Shown: positions 1-12,904 of the stretch, in pieces
Layout of the letters: each line of letters starts with the position of its first letter
Position numbering within the stretch: the stretch's first letter is position 1
Origin: Tyto alba
Taxonomy: Eukaryota > Chordata > Aves > Strigiformes > Tytonidae
Assembly: GCF_018691265.1 (NCBI RefSeq)
Contig: NW_024881322.1
Coordinates: 186,001-250,000, forward strand
Direction: 5' to 3'
Length of the DNA stretch: 64,000 nucleotides
Made by a program: the position numbers and the translations under genes
Notes under the pieces: generated by a model
What the model was told of the DNA's origin: nothing
What the model saw: only the letters and a program-made list of their open reading frames with translations
Databases searched by the model: none

Positions 1-1709
<1,709 letters not shown>

Positions 1710-2689
1710 TTATATTAAAACCCACTGCAGATCTTGTCTACCAGCCCCATACTTCTGAACTCACTGAATTTCCTGAAAAGGAAGCCCATACTATGTTACA
1801 GACTTATTTAAACATCACCTATAACATCATCTACTTCTCAGACTGTTTCAGCATCTACTGGCCAAGAGGGAGAAGTTGGGACATGATTGCTCTCTCCTGA
1901 GTGGAATCCTTCCTCAGAAAAATCAATATATTTATTTTTGCCTCCTAGTCATTGATGTGAAAAAAAAAAATAACAGCAAGACGCACAATATATTTCTCTT
2001 TTCTGTTCCACAAAAAACCCAATGTATATGTATACTGAAGATGAGATCCCATGTTGCAGGGTGACTCAAGAACATGGTAGTATGAAATATCTAGAAAGTT
2101 CATTTGTTTCAAAACAGCTCAACAGGTGTGGTTAGAGAAATACCAGCAACAGATAGCCCAAGATGTATTGATCATACCTGACCTGGGTGTGTTTCACAGG
2201 AACATTTAATATAGCCTGAATTTAGGGCAAAATACGTGGGCATTCACATATATGTGTGTGTATGTGCATGCGTTAGAATGACATTTTCTCTTCTGAAGTG
2301 GTTCACCAGACACCCAACAAGGGAAATCAAATACTACTGCTATGCTTTGGCATTGGCATTGGCAATGCTTGGTTCTTTTCCCACAGTGACATTTGTTTTG
2401 ATAACATAAACATATTTTAAATTTGAGCAAAAACCGAAACAATTCTGATGGCAACCAAAAAGTAAATCTAAACTAAAGAGAATTTTTAAAGAGGGTAAAA
2501 TACAAACCTTTCAGAGTAAATGTTCCTATGACTCATAATTACTGGAGCTGTGGTACATAACTTTTCCTTCTGAAAAATCTCTCTGTAAAGATGTTAACAC
2601 AGAAATCTCAGACTCAGAGGGGAGAGAGGGAAGTGCAGCTATCTGTGTAACTGCGTAAGATTATTAAAGCGTAGTAAATATTTCACACA

Positions 2690-3560
2690 ATCCCAGACTG
2701 GCTGAGGTTGGAATGCACCTCTGGAGGTCATCTGGTCCAAACCCTCTGCTCGAGCAGGGCCACCCAGCGCCGGTTGCCCAGGACCATGTCCAGATGGCTT
2801 TTGAGTATCTCCAAGAATGGAGACTCCACAACCTCCCTGAGCAGCCTGTGCCAGTGTTGGTTCACCCTTACAGTGAAAAGAAAACATTATTTTATCGTCT
2901 TCAGAAGGATTTCCCTGTATTTCTATTTGTGCTCATTACCTCTTGTTCTGTTACTGGGCACCGCTGAGAAAAGTCTGGCTCTATCTTCTATCTGATGGGG
3001 GATCAAGTATTTATACACATTGGTAAGACCCTGCCTTGAGTCTTCTCTGCTCCAGGATGAACAGTCCCAGCTCTCTCAGTCTCTCCTCATAAAAGAGATG
3101 CTCCAGCCAGCCCGTTCATCATCTCTGTGTTCCTTTGCTGGACTTGCCCTGGGAGCCCGGTACTGGACCCAGCACTGCAAATGTGTTTCACCAGAGCTGA
3201 GCAGAGGGGAAGGATCACCTCCCTCAACCTGCTGGTGATGATCCTCCTCATGCAGACCAGAATGCTGCTAGCCTTCCTGGCCTCAGGGACACACTGCTGG
3301 CTCATGTTCAACTTGCTGCCCACCAGGAACCCCCTGGTACTTCAATGCAAAGCACCTTCCAGCTGGTCGGGATCCAGCCTGTACTGCTGCATTTCTTATT
3401 CCTCCCCCAGTGCAGGATTTGGCATTTCCCTTTGGTGAACTGTAAGAGATTCCTCTCATCCCACTTCTGCAACCTGCCTAGGTCACTCTGAATGGCAGCA
3501 CACCCAGGGGGTCCACCAGCCACCCCTCCCAGTTTTGCATCATCTGCTAACTGGCTGAGT
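2690..3560 (-). mobile_element. CR1 LINE fragment (reverse-complement orientation)
   Basis: Diagnostic CR1 phrases read along the plus strand: GAGGTCATCTGGTCCA, CCACAACCTCCCTGAGCAGC, then ACACACTGCTGGCTCATGTT, a Trp-rich stretch around CTTCCAGCTGGTCGG, and TCTGAATGGCAGCACA near 3490. In birds these are the antisense strand of the CR1 3' half, so the LINE sense strand is minus. The copy is diverged and its reading frame is broken, consistent with an old 5'-truncated insertion. The upstream edge is clear near 2690; the other edge fades between 3560 and 3740. It is the main evidence that the window is avian. Confidence 0.9.
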
Positions 3561-4102
3561 GCAATTTATGAGTGCAGTGAGGGAAAGTCCTGTGGATGTG
3601 ATTGCCTGTGACATTATCACTTGCCACTGGCTTGCTGAACCCATCTGTAGCATCACACGTTAGACTAGACTCCAAGCTTGCTGTCTTTATGCAGCCTTTG
3701 CACCAGTACAGCTCGGCATAGCTCGCGGACATGGCACACCCCAGTCACATGGGGGGCAACCAGCAAACAGGACTCAGGGCAGCAGAAGGCTGTTGGAGGA
3801 TGCTGCAAGAGGGGTGGTGATCACCTTCCTGTGACTACCATGCCAGAGGGTCAGCTCAGTAACAGACATCTTAAGTGAAAGTGCCTTCCTAAGGCTACAC
3901 TTACCAGAGGTTCTCCAGAAAGAAAAGTCCAAATTAGAGAGAAGATACTTGAAATTAAATGAGTTTAAAATAACTGAATTTTCTGGGGGCTGGTGAGTGG
4001 ATTAGGAGAAAGTAAGTAAGGAAGAAGGCAGGAAGTATTTGTACAGTCTATTTCATATGTCTAGCTAGAGCATAATTATGAGAACCTCAAATTATAGAGG
4101 CA

Positions 4103-4131
4103 TGTGTGTGTGTGTGTATATATATATATAT
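4103..4131. repeat. (TG)n(TA)n compound microsatellite
   Basis: An uninterrupted TG run is followed directly by a TA run. It lies within the THRB intron and is probably length-polymorphic. Confidence 0.9.
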
Positions 4132-7100
4132 CCTTCTTCAGTAATGCTGGAAAGCAGAAGCACTCTGAAGCCATGCTCGGGTACCTACATCTCAGATTTG
4201 ACAACACCCCTACTGGCATATGAAAAGGGAGAGGGGAATAAGCTGAGATCTTACTGATGTATCATACCAGTCTATATACAGCAAAAGATCGGCTTTACAC
4301 TCAGGTTATATTTCTCCATGATGAACAAGTTGTGCTTGGATAGAGACTGGTGGACACATGGAGCTGGTCCTGTGACCTTGAGGGAAGAAAAACAGCAGAG
4401 TTTTTACTCCAGTACACGTCAGTGACTCCTAATGGCCATTATGCCAGTGGGGGATTAGCAGAGGTTATTACCTCCATCCTGCCCCACTTTTGCTCACACC
4501 TGCCTCTAAACTTCTACAACGTGGAGCTGATGCAGGAGGCAGCAGAGTCAGCACAGGGATGCAGAATTTTACACTAAATTTCTCGTAAAGATTAATGGCT
4601 TCTTGCTATTGCTGGTTACTGCTATTCACGAAACGCAGACGTAGCATAGCATGGACTATGTACTCTAAAATTCAGTATCCTTGGTTTGCTTCCTCAAGAA
4701 TTACTTCTGAATTAAATGGCTTGATATTTAATATTATCTGGTTAGCACTGCTCATGTAATGGCAGCTTCGTTCTACTGGATGAAAAGGAGACCAGTGGTC
4801 TAAACCATTTCCTTAAATATGTACAGTAGCTTGCACTTCTGACCACTGGTGTCCACCTCTTTCTTGGACTTTCATGACTTTATCCAACCCATGAGAGAGT
4901 TTCCAGTCTGGCAGAAAAGATAAATCTACAGGCACTCCTAGTCAGAAATTAAAAATGGCATCCTTACATGCAACCACATTCCCAATTTTGCTGCATCTGA
5001 AGTGTTAAGTGACAACCATTTAAACTAGTTAAATGATAAATATTATTTTCATCACTTTTGCAGGATTGTGCCCATGTCACAAGGTAAGCACACACTTTGA
5101 GCTTTTCTATTGATTCAACAGGAAACTTAACCCAAGAAATCACTGGCAGTAAAAGTGTGAAGTAAACATCTTTCTATTACAAAACTGAGTGATATGCACA
5201 CTTTTGTGTATTTTTAACCCTTCTTCCAACAGCTAATGGGGGCAGAAACTGCTAGAAAGTAGGAAAATGGAACCTTCGGCAGTAATTTAAAAAGATGTAA
5301 TTCAGACAAACAGACATCATGCCAACATGAATAAGGGGACTTACATTCCATACAAACCATAACGTCTACTGTAAATAATTTCTATTAGTTGCAAATATCC
5401 AGTCTGAACTCTGCATACATTCAATGCAATTTTATTTGTCAGACATGCAGATAAGCAGCCTCAGTGCATTTTTGTTGCTGCTCAGTTAGAAACAGTATCA
5501 GCAGGAGAACATGCAACAGTGTTTCTCTGAATTTGGTACCAGCATGAAAGCTATGAATAGTGCAGTGGAGATTCTTGAGGAATCTGTGGATAGCAGGAGA
5601 GCTGTCTGTTGGATGGTTTGAGGAAGAAGCAGAGCAACAGACTTCTCTCACACCTCGCAGCACTTGGGGAAAAAAGAGGAGGGGCAGACTAATAGGGACT
5701 TGTTTCTCACATCAGGAAGTACTTTGGCATCTGGTGTGTTAAATAAATCTGAACCAAATATAAAGCCCTCTATGCGGAGGAAGCAGATGCTGTCTGGGCA
5801 GAGTAACCCAGGTGCTCTCTTATGAAAGAATGTCTGATGACAAATCTCTTGGAAACATTGGGTAGGTTCCTATTACTGGTGTTCATATTTCATTCTTTAT
5901 TTCTTGGTCAAAACCTAACTAAATAGCTAGGAGGAATCGTTCAAAAGCAAGACCAATCTCATTGAACTGTACAATAATAACTGGTATCATTCCTTGGTCT
6001 GTCAAGCCTCTGCCTGCTGTATTCCAGCAACCTTACAGACCATCATCTGGTGCATCCCGTATGATCCTCAAAGTTAACTTGGCATTGTTCATCCCAATGT
6101 CCACCTTGAATCTTTGTTTTGAGTAGAGAACACTAATGAACGACCTTGACCTGCCACATCTGGTGTTTCCCCCACAGCCTGAAGTAACTCCTTTGCTCCC
6201 CAGCCTCCCACCTGCCAGTCCGCCTAATCTGACTCTCGGCCAGGCTAAGTACTCTGCAGGACCAGTTGCCCCGCTAGAGGAATATCTTATATAATCTATT
6301 ACAACCATTCTTGATGGTGATTTACAATATTTTAAAATTTTCAACTGTAGCTTTGTAGAGGTATGGCAAGAAACAGCTCCCTTTGATCGGAAAATGCACA
6401 GGGAGCTTGCCCCAGCAGCTGTAAGGGCAGGAGGAGATCTGCTAACCCATGCAGTCACCTGAGGTACTCTGTTTCATTAATACTGGATACCCACACTCTC
6501 AAATTACCATTTGCAGGAATGATACCTTAAAGCAATATATGTGACCCTGTACAGTGTAACAGATTGGAGAGACATAAATGAGACACTCAGTGGCTACTCT
6601 CGCCCCCACCCCCACAACAAGGTAAAGAAAAACTATATAAATGAAAACAACCCCTGAACAATGATAGGTTTTTTTCCTCTTTGCCTGGCACATATTAAAA
6701 AAAAAAACATGTTTTGAAAAAAGTAAAGAATCAATTTCAGTTTTGTTAAAGTGTTGTTGCACAGACTTTACACCTCCAGGTCTCTGTCTGTACAGATAAT
6801 GTAATAATGGCTTAAGGATTAAAATACACCTTAAAAAAATGCTAGGACCCAAACCATATTTGACTACCGAACAGGGATATGAGTGACGTCGATGTAAACA
6901 AATGATGCCTGATACCAGATGTTCCTTAATAGCTTGTTCCTGATCCACCATAGGCTTATACCTTGCAAGCAGAAAAAGCCATTTTTTTGCTATTGCACAA
7001 GGACACTTATGTTTTAAGACCATTATTCAGTATTTTGATTTTCACTGTACACTGGCAGAGTCACGTATTAAATATATTCTCTGAAATCTTTCTTTCCCTC

Positions 7101-10100
7101 ATCTGGTATGGTTATGTGACTAGAGACCACTCACTAAAACAAGGAGTTTAGGACTTACCAGTAAGCTCGTATTCACTTACTAGACACTGCCGTATGAAAA
7201 TGAAAGAGATGAAATTAATTACTACCTTGAGAATCCGCAACTGTATTAGAACTGAAAAGAAAATTCATACTGCTGTTCCACCGATTCTATAGTCACATTG
7301 TAACTCTGCAAATTATAAAAAATTACAAGAGCCATCCAGATATCATCCTTGATACACTTGTGTAGAAAAAGCTTAAATTGAGTGTTTATCGGAGAAAGCA
7401 TAGAGCTGAGTGGGAAAAAGCATACTCCATTCTTGGTTGTGCTATTATCAATATTGATCTGAATGGCTGGGCTGATACACTGATTCTTGTTTCCCGCTTT
7501 CTTTAAATTACTCCCACTGAGAAAAATTGCTTGTTTCTTCATCGAGCTTGGAAGCACCAAGAATGTTGTTAAACAGAATCACACATTTCTTGCTAGCTAC
7601 CTGGCTTGCTTGTCCCAAATTTTGATCTTTGTTGACATTCTTTGATTTATGAATTTATTAAAAATTGGCAAGAGATTCTGCAAAGGTAGAATTTAGAACA
7701 TTTTTTATAGCCTCTTTTCCCTCAGTGACTTTTTCTATGTATTAATCCTGTTCTTCAGGCTGAGTCAGAAACCTTATCAACAGTAGTGCTTTTTGCACAG
7801 ATGTGCTAGAAACATTTTAGCTCAAACTGTGTTTTCACGTAAATGTCTGTGATTGGTACTGTATTTGCATCCATTATCAACTACAGGTATAAAATGCACT
7901 ACTCTAAGAGTCAGACCATGCAATTTTTTCCCAAAAAATTATTTAAATGTTTTTAGAGGCCATAGCTTAGTATCACAAGTAATTTACTTATTTAGAAATC
8001 TACGCCTTGCTGAAATCAGTTTTACTGCTGATGCAAGAGCAAAGTATGACTTAGTTCACTTTCCCATCCTTCATTTGGCTGTAAAAAGAATACAGTAAAG
8101 GAACTGAAAATGCTTTTTTCCACTCACGTTTTTATTAAAAAAGAAACTTATAATTCCAAATGTATAATAATTTGCTGAATAAGATGCAATTTTTCTGATC
8201 AGTGCTATCTCCTTTGTTGGGTGGTCAAGAGCAAAATTAATCATTTTTAAGCCCCAAATAATTGTTAACAGACTGGGAGCTGCTTTGCTGCAAAGGCCAA
8301 GATGAAAAATTCTCACTGTTTTTGTAAATTGATTATATGCACACATACTCCCTGCACTGATAAGAAGACATTTTCACATAACCTTCATGTTGCCTTTTCT
8401 TAGATTTTCAGAAAGTACCCTAATGCTTTCACACCGCTGAGAACTCACTTTGGACTAATTCAGTTGCATACTCTAGCAGTTACACAGTACGTATTCTCAG
8501 CTGCATGTAAACTGCCTGAGAAAATACAAAGGGAAATAATAATTACAATTATACTAATAACAACAATAATAACTTCCAAAGCCCTACTCTCCCACCATAC
8601 GAAGGGCCCTTAAAAAGGCAGCATTAACCTCACCTTGTACCTGGGAAGAAAGGTGAGAGGCAGGGCTGAGGGACTGGCACTGCTACAGCTCGACTCAAGC
8701 ATTGCTGCCTGCAAACCCCTGGTTTGGGGGCAGCCGCTGGTTTCTTCTGGTTTGCCCTGACTGAGCCTTAAGTTAAAGCCTAACACCTGCAGGCATCTTT
8801 TGTTAAGTTTGTCTGGGAAATGACCGCGCAAAGGGAAGTGAAAGCCAACTCTTATCCCGGTTTTAGCGCTGCAGATGTATTGTCCAAATGGCCAAAACAC
8901 TGTGCACACACCGAACGCGGGGACACCGAGGTTTCCAAACCTCTGTACGCACACACATTTCTTTTGTAGTTCCCTGAGTGCACCACCTCCACCCTGTCAC
9001 AGGCTGCTCCTTGATGTACGGGCAGTGTGAGGAGGTCCAGGGACACTTTTGCCTTGGCTCTCCTGGAGCATCGCCCCGTCCCCACGTGCAGCGCTGCAAG
9101 CTCACCGTGGCTGGCGGCACCGCGAGAGGGGAAAAATAGTCCAGTTTCAGCTCGCTGGGATGGAGCTGGGAACAGCACCTCGTTCTCACGATGATGGGCC
9201 CTGTTTTCATCAGATTTCGCAGCCTCATGTGGAAAACAAAGTGTATCTGGCTGCCAGTGTCCTTTGGGAGGCTCAGGTCCAAAAGGGCTTCCTTAATAAA
9301 ACCATAAGCTCTTGAACGAGTGTTGTGCTGCTCCCTTTTAACAGTGTGCTCTTCAGCACTAAAGATAACGGAGCAACAAGCAGATGCAAAGCTAAAACCG
9401 TACCTCCACCTCTTGATTTTCTGGAGCACAATTTTTTCCTTTAAAATTCAAGTCTTTCATCTGAATTCATGACTGATAATCCGGAAATTCATAGTTTTTA
9501 ATGCACTGTAATAACTGGAGCAGCTTAAGTGCTTTCTTATATTTTAGAATAACTGGCTATATTTTCTAAATACTTCTTTTTTTTTTTTTTTCTTTAGGGA
9601 CACATTGTTGGGGTCTTTGGCTCTTGTGTACTAACGTTATTTTCTGAATTCTTTTAAAGGGAAATAGAGAAGTAATTAAACTCTCCTTCATAAATGGTAA
9701 TATTTTCAGCATATAGAGTGTTGATTTTTTTTCTTTCCAGAGGGAAAAGAAGACTTTAACCATTTAATAACTAGCAAAAGTTTTCACAGGAAATGACTCC
9801 ATGTACTACTGTAAAGTACAATCTGATTTGAACAGCATATTATTGAGATGACTACAAGTTTCAGGGGACTAACAGAAATACCAGCTGCAACTATCAAGAC
9901 ACCTCACGAACACCTGCTTAGAGACTTAATTTTGCTTTAATGGGCTATTACCGAGTCTTCTCTAACAAACTCCATCGTCCTCCCCCAAAATCAATTCTGA
10001 ATCAATACAGACACACATGCCCTGTGTAGAGCCTTCTGTTCTTAGGACAGGATTAAAAGATTCATTAGTTTTATGATAGCTTGGTTAAAAGATAGAAATT

Positions 10101-10129
10101 AAAAAAAAAAAAAAAAGAGGGGGGGGGGG
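10101..10129. repeat. A16 followed by G11 homopolymer pair
   Basis: Sixteen A, then GA, then eleven G. It is an all-purine block in the intron and likely to be unstable in sequencing and replication. Confidence 0.9.
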
Positions 10130-11944
10130 AAGATGCACATGTCCCCCACAGTTTAGATCTCTTCTGCTTAACAAACTCAGCGTTTGCAAAGGTTTGACAG
10201 AAGGGAGGCAACTTTTAATTGATTATCACAGTAATAAGGCTCTAAAGAATCCCAAAGCACGTTGCTCAGTCTCCATGAATGATCAATTAAAAGCCTGCTT
10301 GAGAGCTCGCTTCCACCAAAATTCACTGCCATTTCTTAGTGAAACTGAGGCAGTAGAAAACAAGGGCAGACAAGCAGTTTTTAAAAACAGTTCTGTATTC
10401 TTTGAACCAAACAAGCACAAAAACTTTAAACAAAGCAGATGTCAGGTGTCTTGAGTAATGAAGTAACTTACTTAAAGCTCTGATCTAGGTACATCAATTA
10501 TCATTTATAACCTTTAATGTTATGAAAAATGTACTCCTTTGCTGACTTTGCAACAGCAAGTCTTTATTTTTTCTAAACTAATCCTGAGTACTATTTTTCT
10601 TTAACCAAATATAATACATGGGAAAAGTCTACAAAGAGTTATAAATTCATTAGTTAAAATCCCACAGCGGATAAACAGCCTTCAAAAGCATTTAAAATGT
10701 TGCACAACACAAAAACATGCATTACACACAAGTACATTTAGTCTACAATTTGATAGTGTTCATACAGATTCCTAGAAGAGTTTTTAAAAAAATATTTCCT
10801 TTAATGAAATACAATGCTGTTGAAAGTAAAAAAATTAAGACATTTTTCTACGAAGCATATAGAATTATTGCACCAAGTGCTAATGAATATTGCCTATACA
10901 AAGGAAAATATTTCAGTTTTCCATGTAGTTAGTAAGATTAAGCAGTCTACTTTTTACTACAAAGCCACTTTAAAAGTAGTAAATGGTGTTTTCTCTATCT
11001 ACCTAGTTACATCAGATTCATCTGGGTTTTGGTAACTGCATGCAGAAAATCTGGTCTTAATAGAAAAAGGACATTATGCTGGTACAGTAGACAGTGTTTT
11101 TTTATTCTTTAGTAATGTAATTTTAAAGAAACAGAGAACATATAGTCTGTATGTCTCAGCTTGCTAGTCTGAGTTCAGAACAAGTAACATCAAAACCATT
11201 TCCAAGTGTTTGTTGGTATTTTGGGCTCTTTTTGATTCTGCTTTGTTTACTTGAAAGCAAAAGAATAAATTCTAAAAACAGACAATGATTTAACCCTGAG
11301 GGAGCAGACATCACACTCCGATTATCACCCACAAACATATTGATTAGATCAACTTTTTGGATGCAGAATAGTCTTTCTTGCATAGATATATTCTTGAATT
11401 TTCAGTCTTTTTTGCTTTGCATAATCAGGAACTACATGGTTTTAACTTAAAAGACAGTAACTCTATTAAACGCAAATCATTTTCCCATACATATTTACAG
11501 TTCTATTTTAAAAATATTTTGCCTAAGCTGCTAAGTAAACAGAGTTCACATCTACTGATAACAAGGACTCACACAAATTGTTTGTATGTATCCAGAAACA
11601 GAGCTTTAAGATGCAGAATATGTAACGACGACATTTCAGAAGAGAAACTTTCTTACCTAGCTCACTGGTGAATAGCAAATGAACTTAATAGCCCCCGAAA
11701 GCAGAAAACAAGCAATATATTTGCAAATTTCTTTTGCAGATTAAGAAAAAGTGCTTGGAAATCCTCATCACTCACAAACCTTACAATCACCTAGCAACCT
11801 ATGTTACTGCTGCTTTCAATTTTGAACAGGCAGCCTTCACATTCAAAGATGTATCTGAGCCAACTGATGCAACTGTAAGTTTAAAGCAAAACAAAAACAA
11901 AAACAGAGATTATTTTTTTTGTTATTTAAATAAATTGCCCCTAC

Positions 11945-12272
11945 CTTTCTTCTGAGAGTACGATGGCGACTGCACTTGAGAAAAAGTAGGTTTTTCTTCA
12001 GTGAAATATTCAGGTTGGTTGTACTGATTCAGGGCCATGTCCATGTCAGAGTACTCGCTTTTAAACACGTTTCCAGGGTAACTACAGGTATAAGGCTGAT
12101 TCACCGCCCAGGCCTGTTCCATATATATGTTGTTACTGTGTAGGACCTGAGCATCACAACTGCTGTAACCCTGATTATCTTCGATATATGTGCAATAATC
12201 AGTGGATTGCACGTAGCAATTGCTACCGGCAGCTGGGTGCACTTCATATATTTCTTGCATACAGTAGCTCAT
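11945..12272 (-). CDS. THRB: THRB isoform beta-2 specific N-terminal exon
   Basis: First coding exon of TR-beta-2, the isoform used in cone photoreceptors, pituitary and hypothalamus. It encodes 109 residues plus one base, starting MSYCMQEIYEVHPAAGSN and ending SPSYSQKK, followed by a good donor AAAG|GTAGGG. The A/B domain is rich in Tyr, Gln and Ser (transactivation type), with no zinc finger of its own. The final G joins GG of the exon at 1639 to form Gly, giving QKK-G-YIPSYL, the known beta-2 junction. The start is fixed by the conserved N-terminus; upstream in frame a TAG closes an upstream ORF nine bases before the ATG. The sequence is very close to the remembered mammalian and chicken beta-2, with a few substitutions such as Ser at residue 2. 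Confidence 0.97.
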
Positions 12273-12281
12273 TTTGTTACC

Positions 12282-12344
12282 CTATCTCAGCTTCGACTTC
12301 ACGTACACACACACATGCATACACACACAGGCATGCATACACAT
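12282..12344 (-). other. Upstream ORF in the beta-2 leader
   Basis: On the minus strand an ATG at 12344 opens a 20-codon ORF (starting MCMHACVC) that ends with TAG at 12284-12282. The stop is nine bases before the beta-2 ATG and in the same frame. The ORF is made largely of a TGTG/GCAT repeat, so its peptide is probably meaningless, but its position suggests it could lower beta-2 translation. Whether it is in the mRNA depends on the start site predicted from the TATA box near 12440. Confidence 0.6.
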
Positions 12345-12436
12345 GGAATGGGAGAGGAGCAATGAATATACACCAACAAAGTCGACTGCAAAACAGCCCG
12401 TTTTACTTTGGAGCAGCACCTGATGTGCTAAAATCC

Positions 12437-12444
12437 TATTTATA
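12437..12444 (-). promoter_or_regulatory. THRB: Candidate TATA box of the beta-2 promoter
   Basis: TATAAATA on the minus strand, 165 bp upstream of the beta-2 ATG. A start about 30 bp downstream would put the mRNA 5' end near 12410 and give a leader of about 140 bases. The adjacent minus-strand GGATTTTAG and AATCC on the other strand resemble OTX/CRX-type half sites. This is a sequence-only prediction. Confidence 0.6.
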
Positions 12445-12584
12445 TTGGGACAGCTTGTGAGCTCCCCTGCCAGTCAAACATATTGGGAAGCAGATTTATG
12501 ACAGTCAGAGGTCTTAATCTGTGACCGTAAATTAATTCCAAGGGAAGATGGCAGGCAGGTAGCAATGACCATCAGACAAAGAAG

Positions 12585-12591
12585 TGACGTC
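12585..12591. promoter_or_regulatory. CRE-like TGACGTC
   Basis: A seven-of-eight match to the palindromic CRE (last base C, not A), about 315 bp upstream of the beta-2 ATG. It could bind CREB/ATF factors. It is a single motif with no independent support. Confidence 0.3.
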
Positions 12592-12663
12592 CTGACAATC
12601 CTCCTGTTCCCCCGTTTGTCTGGAATAATCATTTTATAAACCATTTCCAGCCTTTTCCAATAT

Positions 12664-12679
12664 GATTAGAAAATGATTA
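12664..12679. promoter_or_regulatory. Paired GATTA homeodomain motifs upstream of beta-2
   Basis: Two GATTA cores (12664-12668 and 12675-12679) in the same orientation, 11 bases apart. That is about one helical turn, a layout typical of OTX/CRX-type paired sites. GATTA is short and common, so the weight comes only from the cluster and its location beside the cone-specific exon. Confidence 0.35.
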
Positions 12680-12783
12680 CTAAGGCAAGGACACAGTTAT
12701 GTCACTGTAGTTGTCAACTTAAGTGTGAAGCATTATAAAGACTGCTTAAGAACTCCCAGAGGGGACATGCTGAAAATCCTAAA

Positions 12784-12794
12784 ATCAATAATCC
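12784..12794. promoter_or_regulatory. THRB: Fused ONECUT (ATCAAT) and OTX (TAATCC) motif
   Basis: ATCAAT at 12784-12789 shares its last T with TAATCC at 12789-12794, giving ATCAATAATCC about 375 bp upstream of the predicted beta-2 start. ATCAAT is the ONECUT core and TAATCC the OTX2/CRX core. OTX2 and ONECUT1 are known to act together on a THRB enhancer in early cone/horizontal-cell progenitors of chick and mouse retina (element ThrbCRM1). Whether this is that element, or another with the same logic, cannot be settled without alignment. Confidence 0.5.
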
Positions 12795-12880
12795 TGTTTT
12801 TCAGCATTAAACCATAGAAAATCCAATAGTGCTGTGCTGATGACCCAAACAGTAGTCTAGTTTTACAAAATTTAGCAACT

Positions 12881-12904
12881 TAATCTGTCATCAGCTTCAT
12901 TGAT
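12881..12904. promoter_or_regulatory. Second ONECUT core with nearby TAATCT
   Basis: TAATCT at 12881 and ATTGAT (reverse of ATCAAT) at 12899-12904 lie about 100 bp further upstream than the fused motif. They add to the homeodomain/ONECUT cluster at 12.43-12.90 kb. Individually each is weak. Confidence 0.3.

Noticed and set aside
2690..3560. Several short open frames at 2.6-3.6 kb
   Set aside because: They fall within a diverged antisense CR1 copy and are not host genes.
8610..9429. Overlapping minus-strand frames up to 188 codons in a GC-richer patch
   Set aside because: Different frames overlap, low-complexity and without family resemblance or convincing splice sites.
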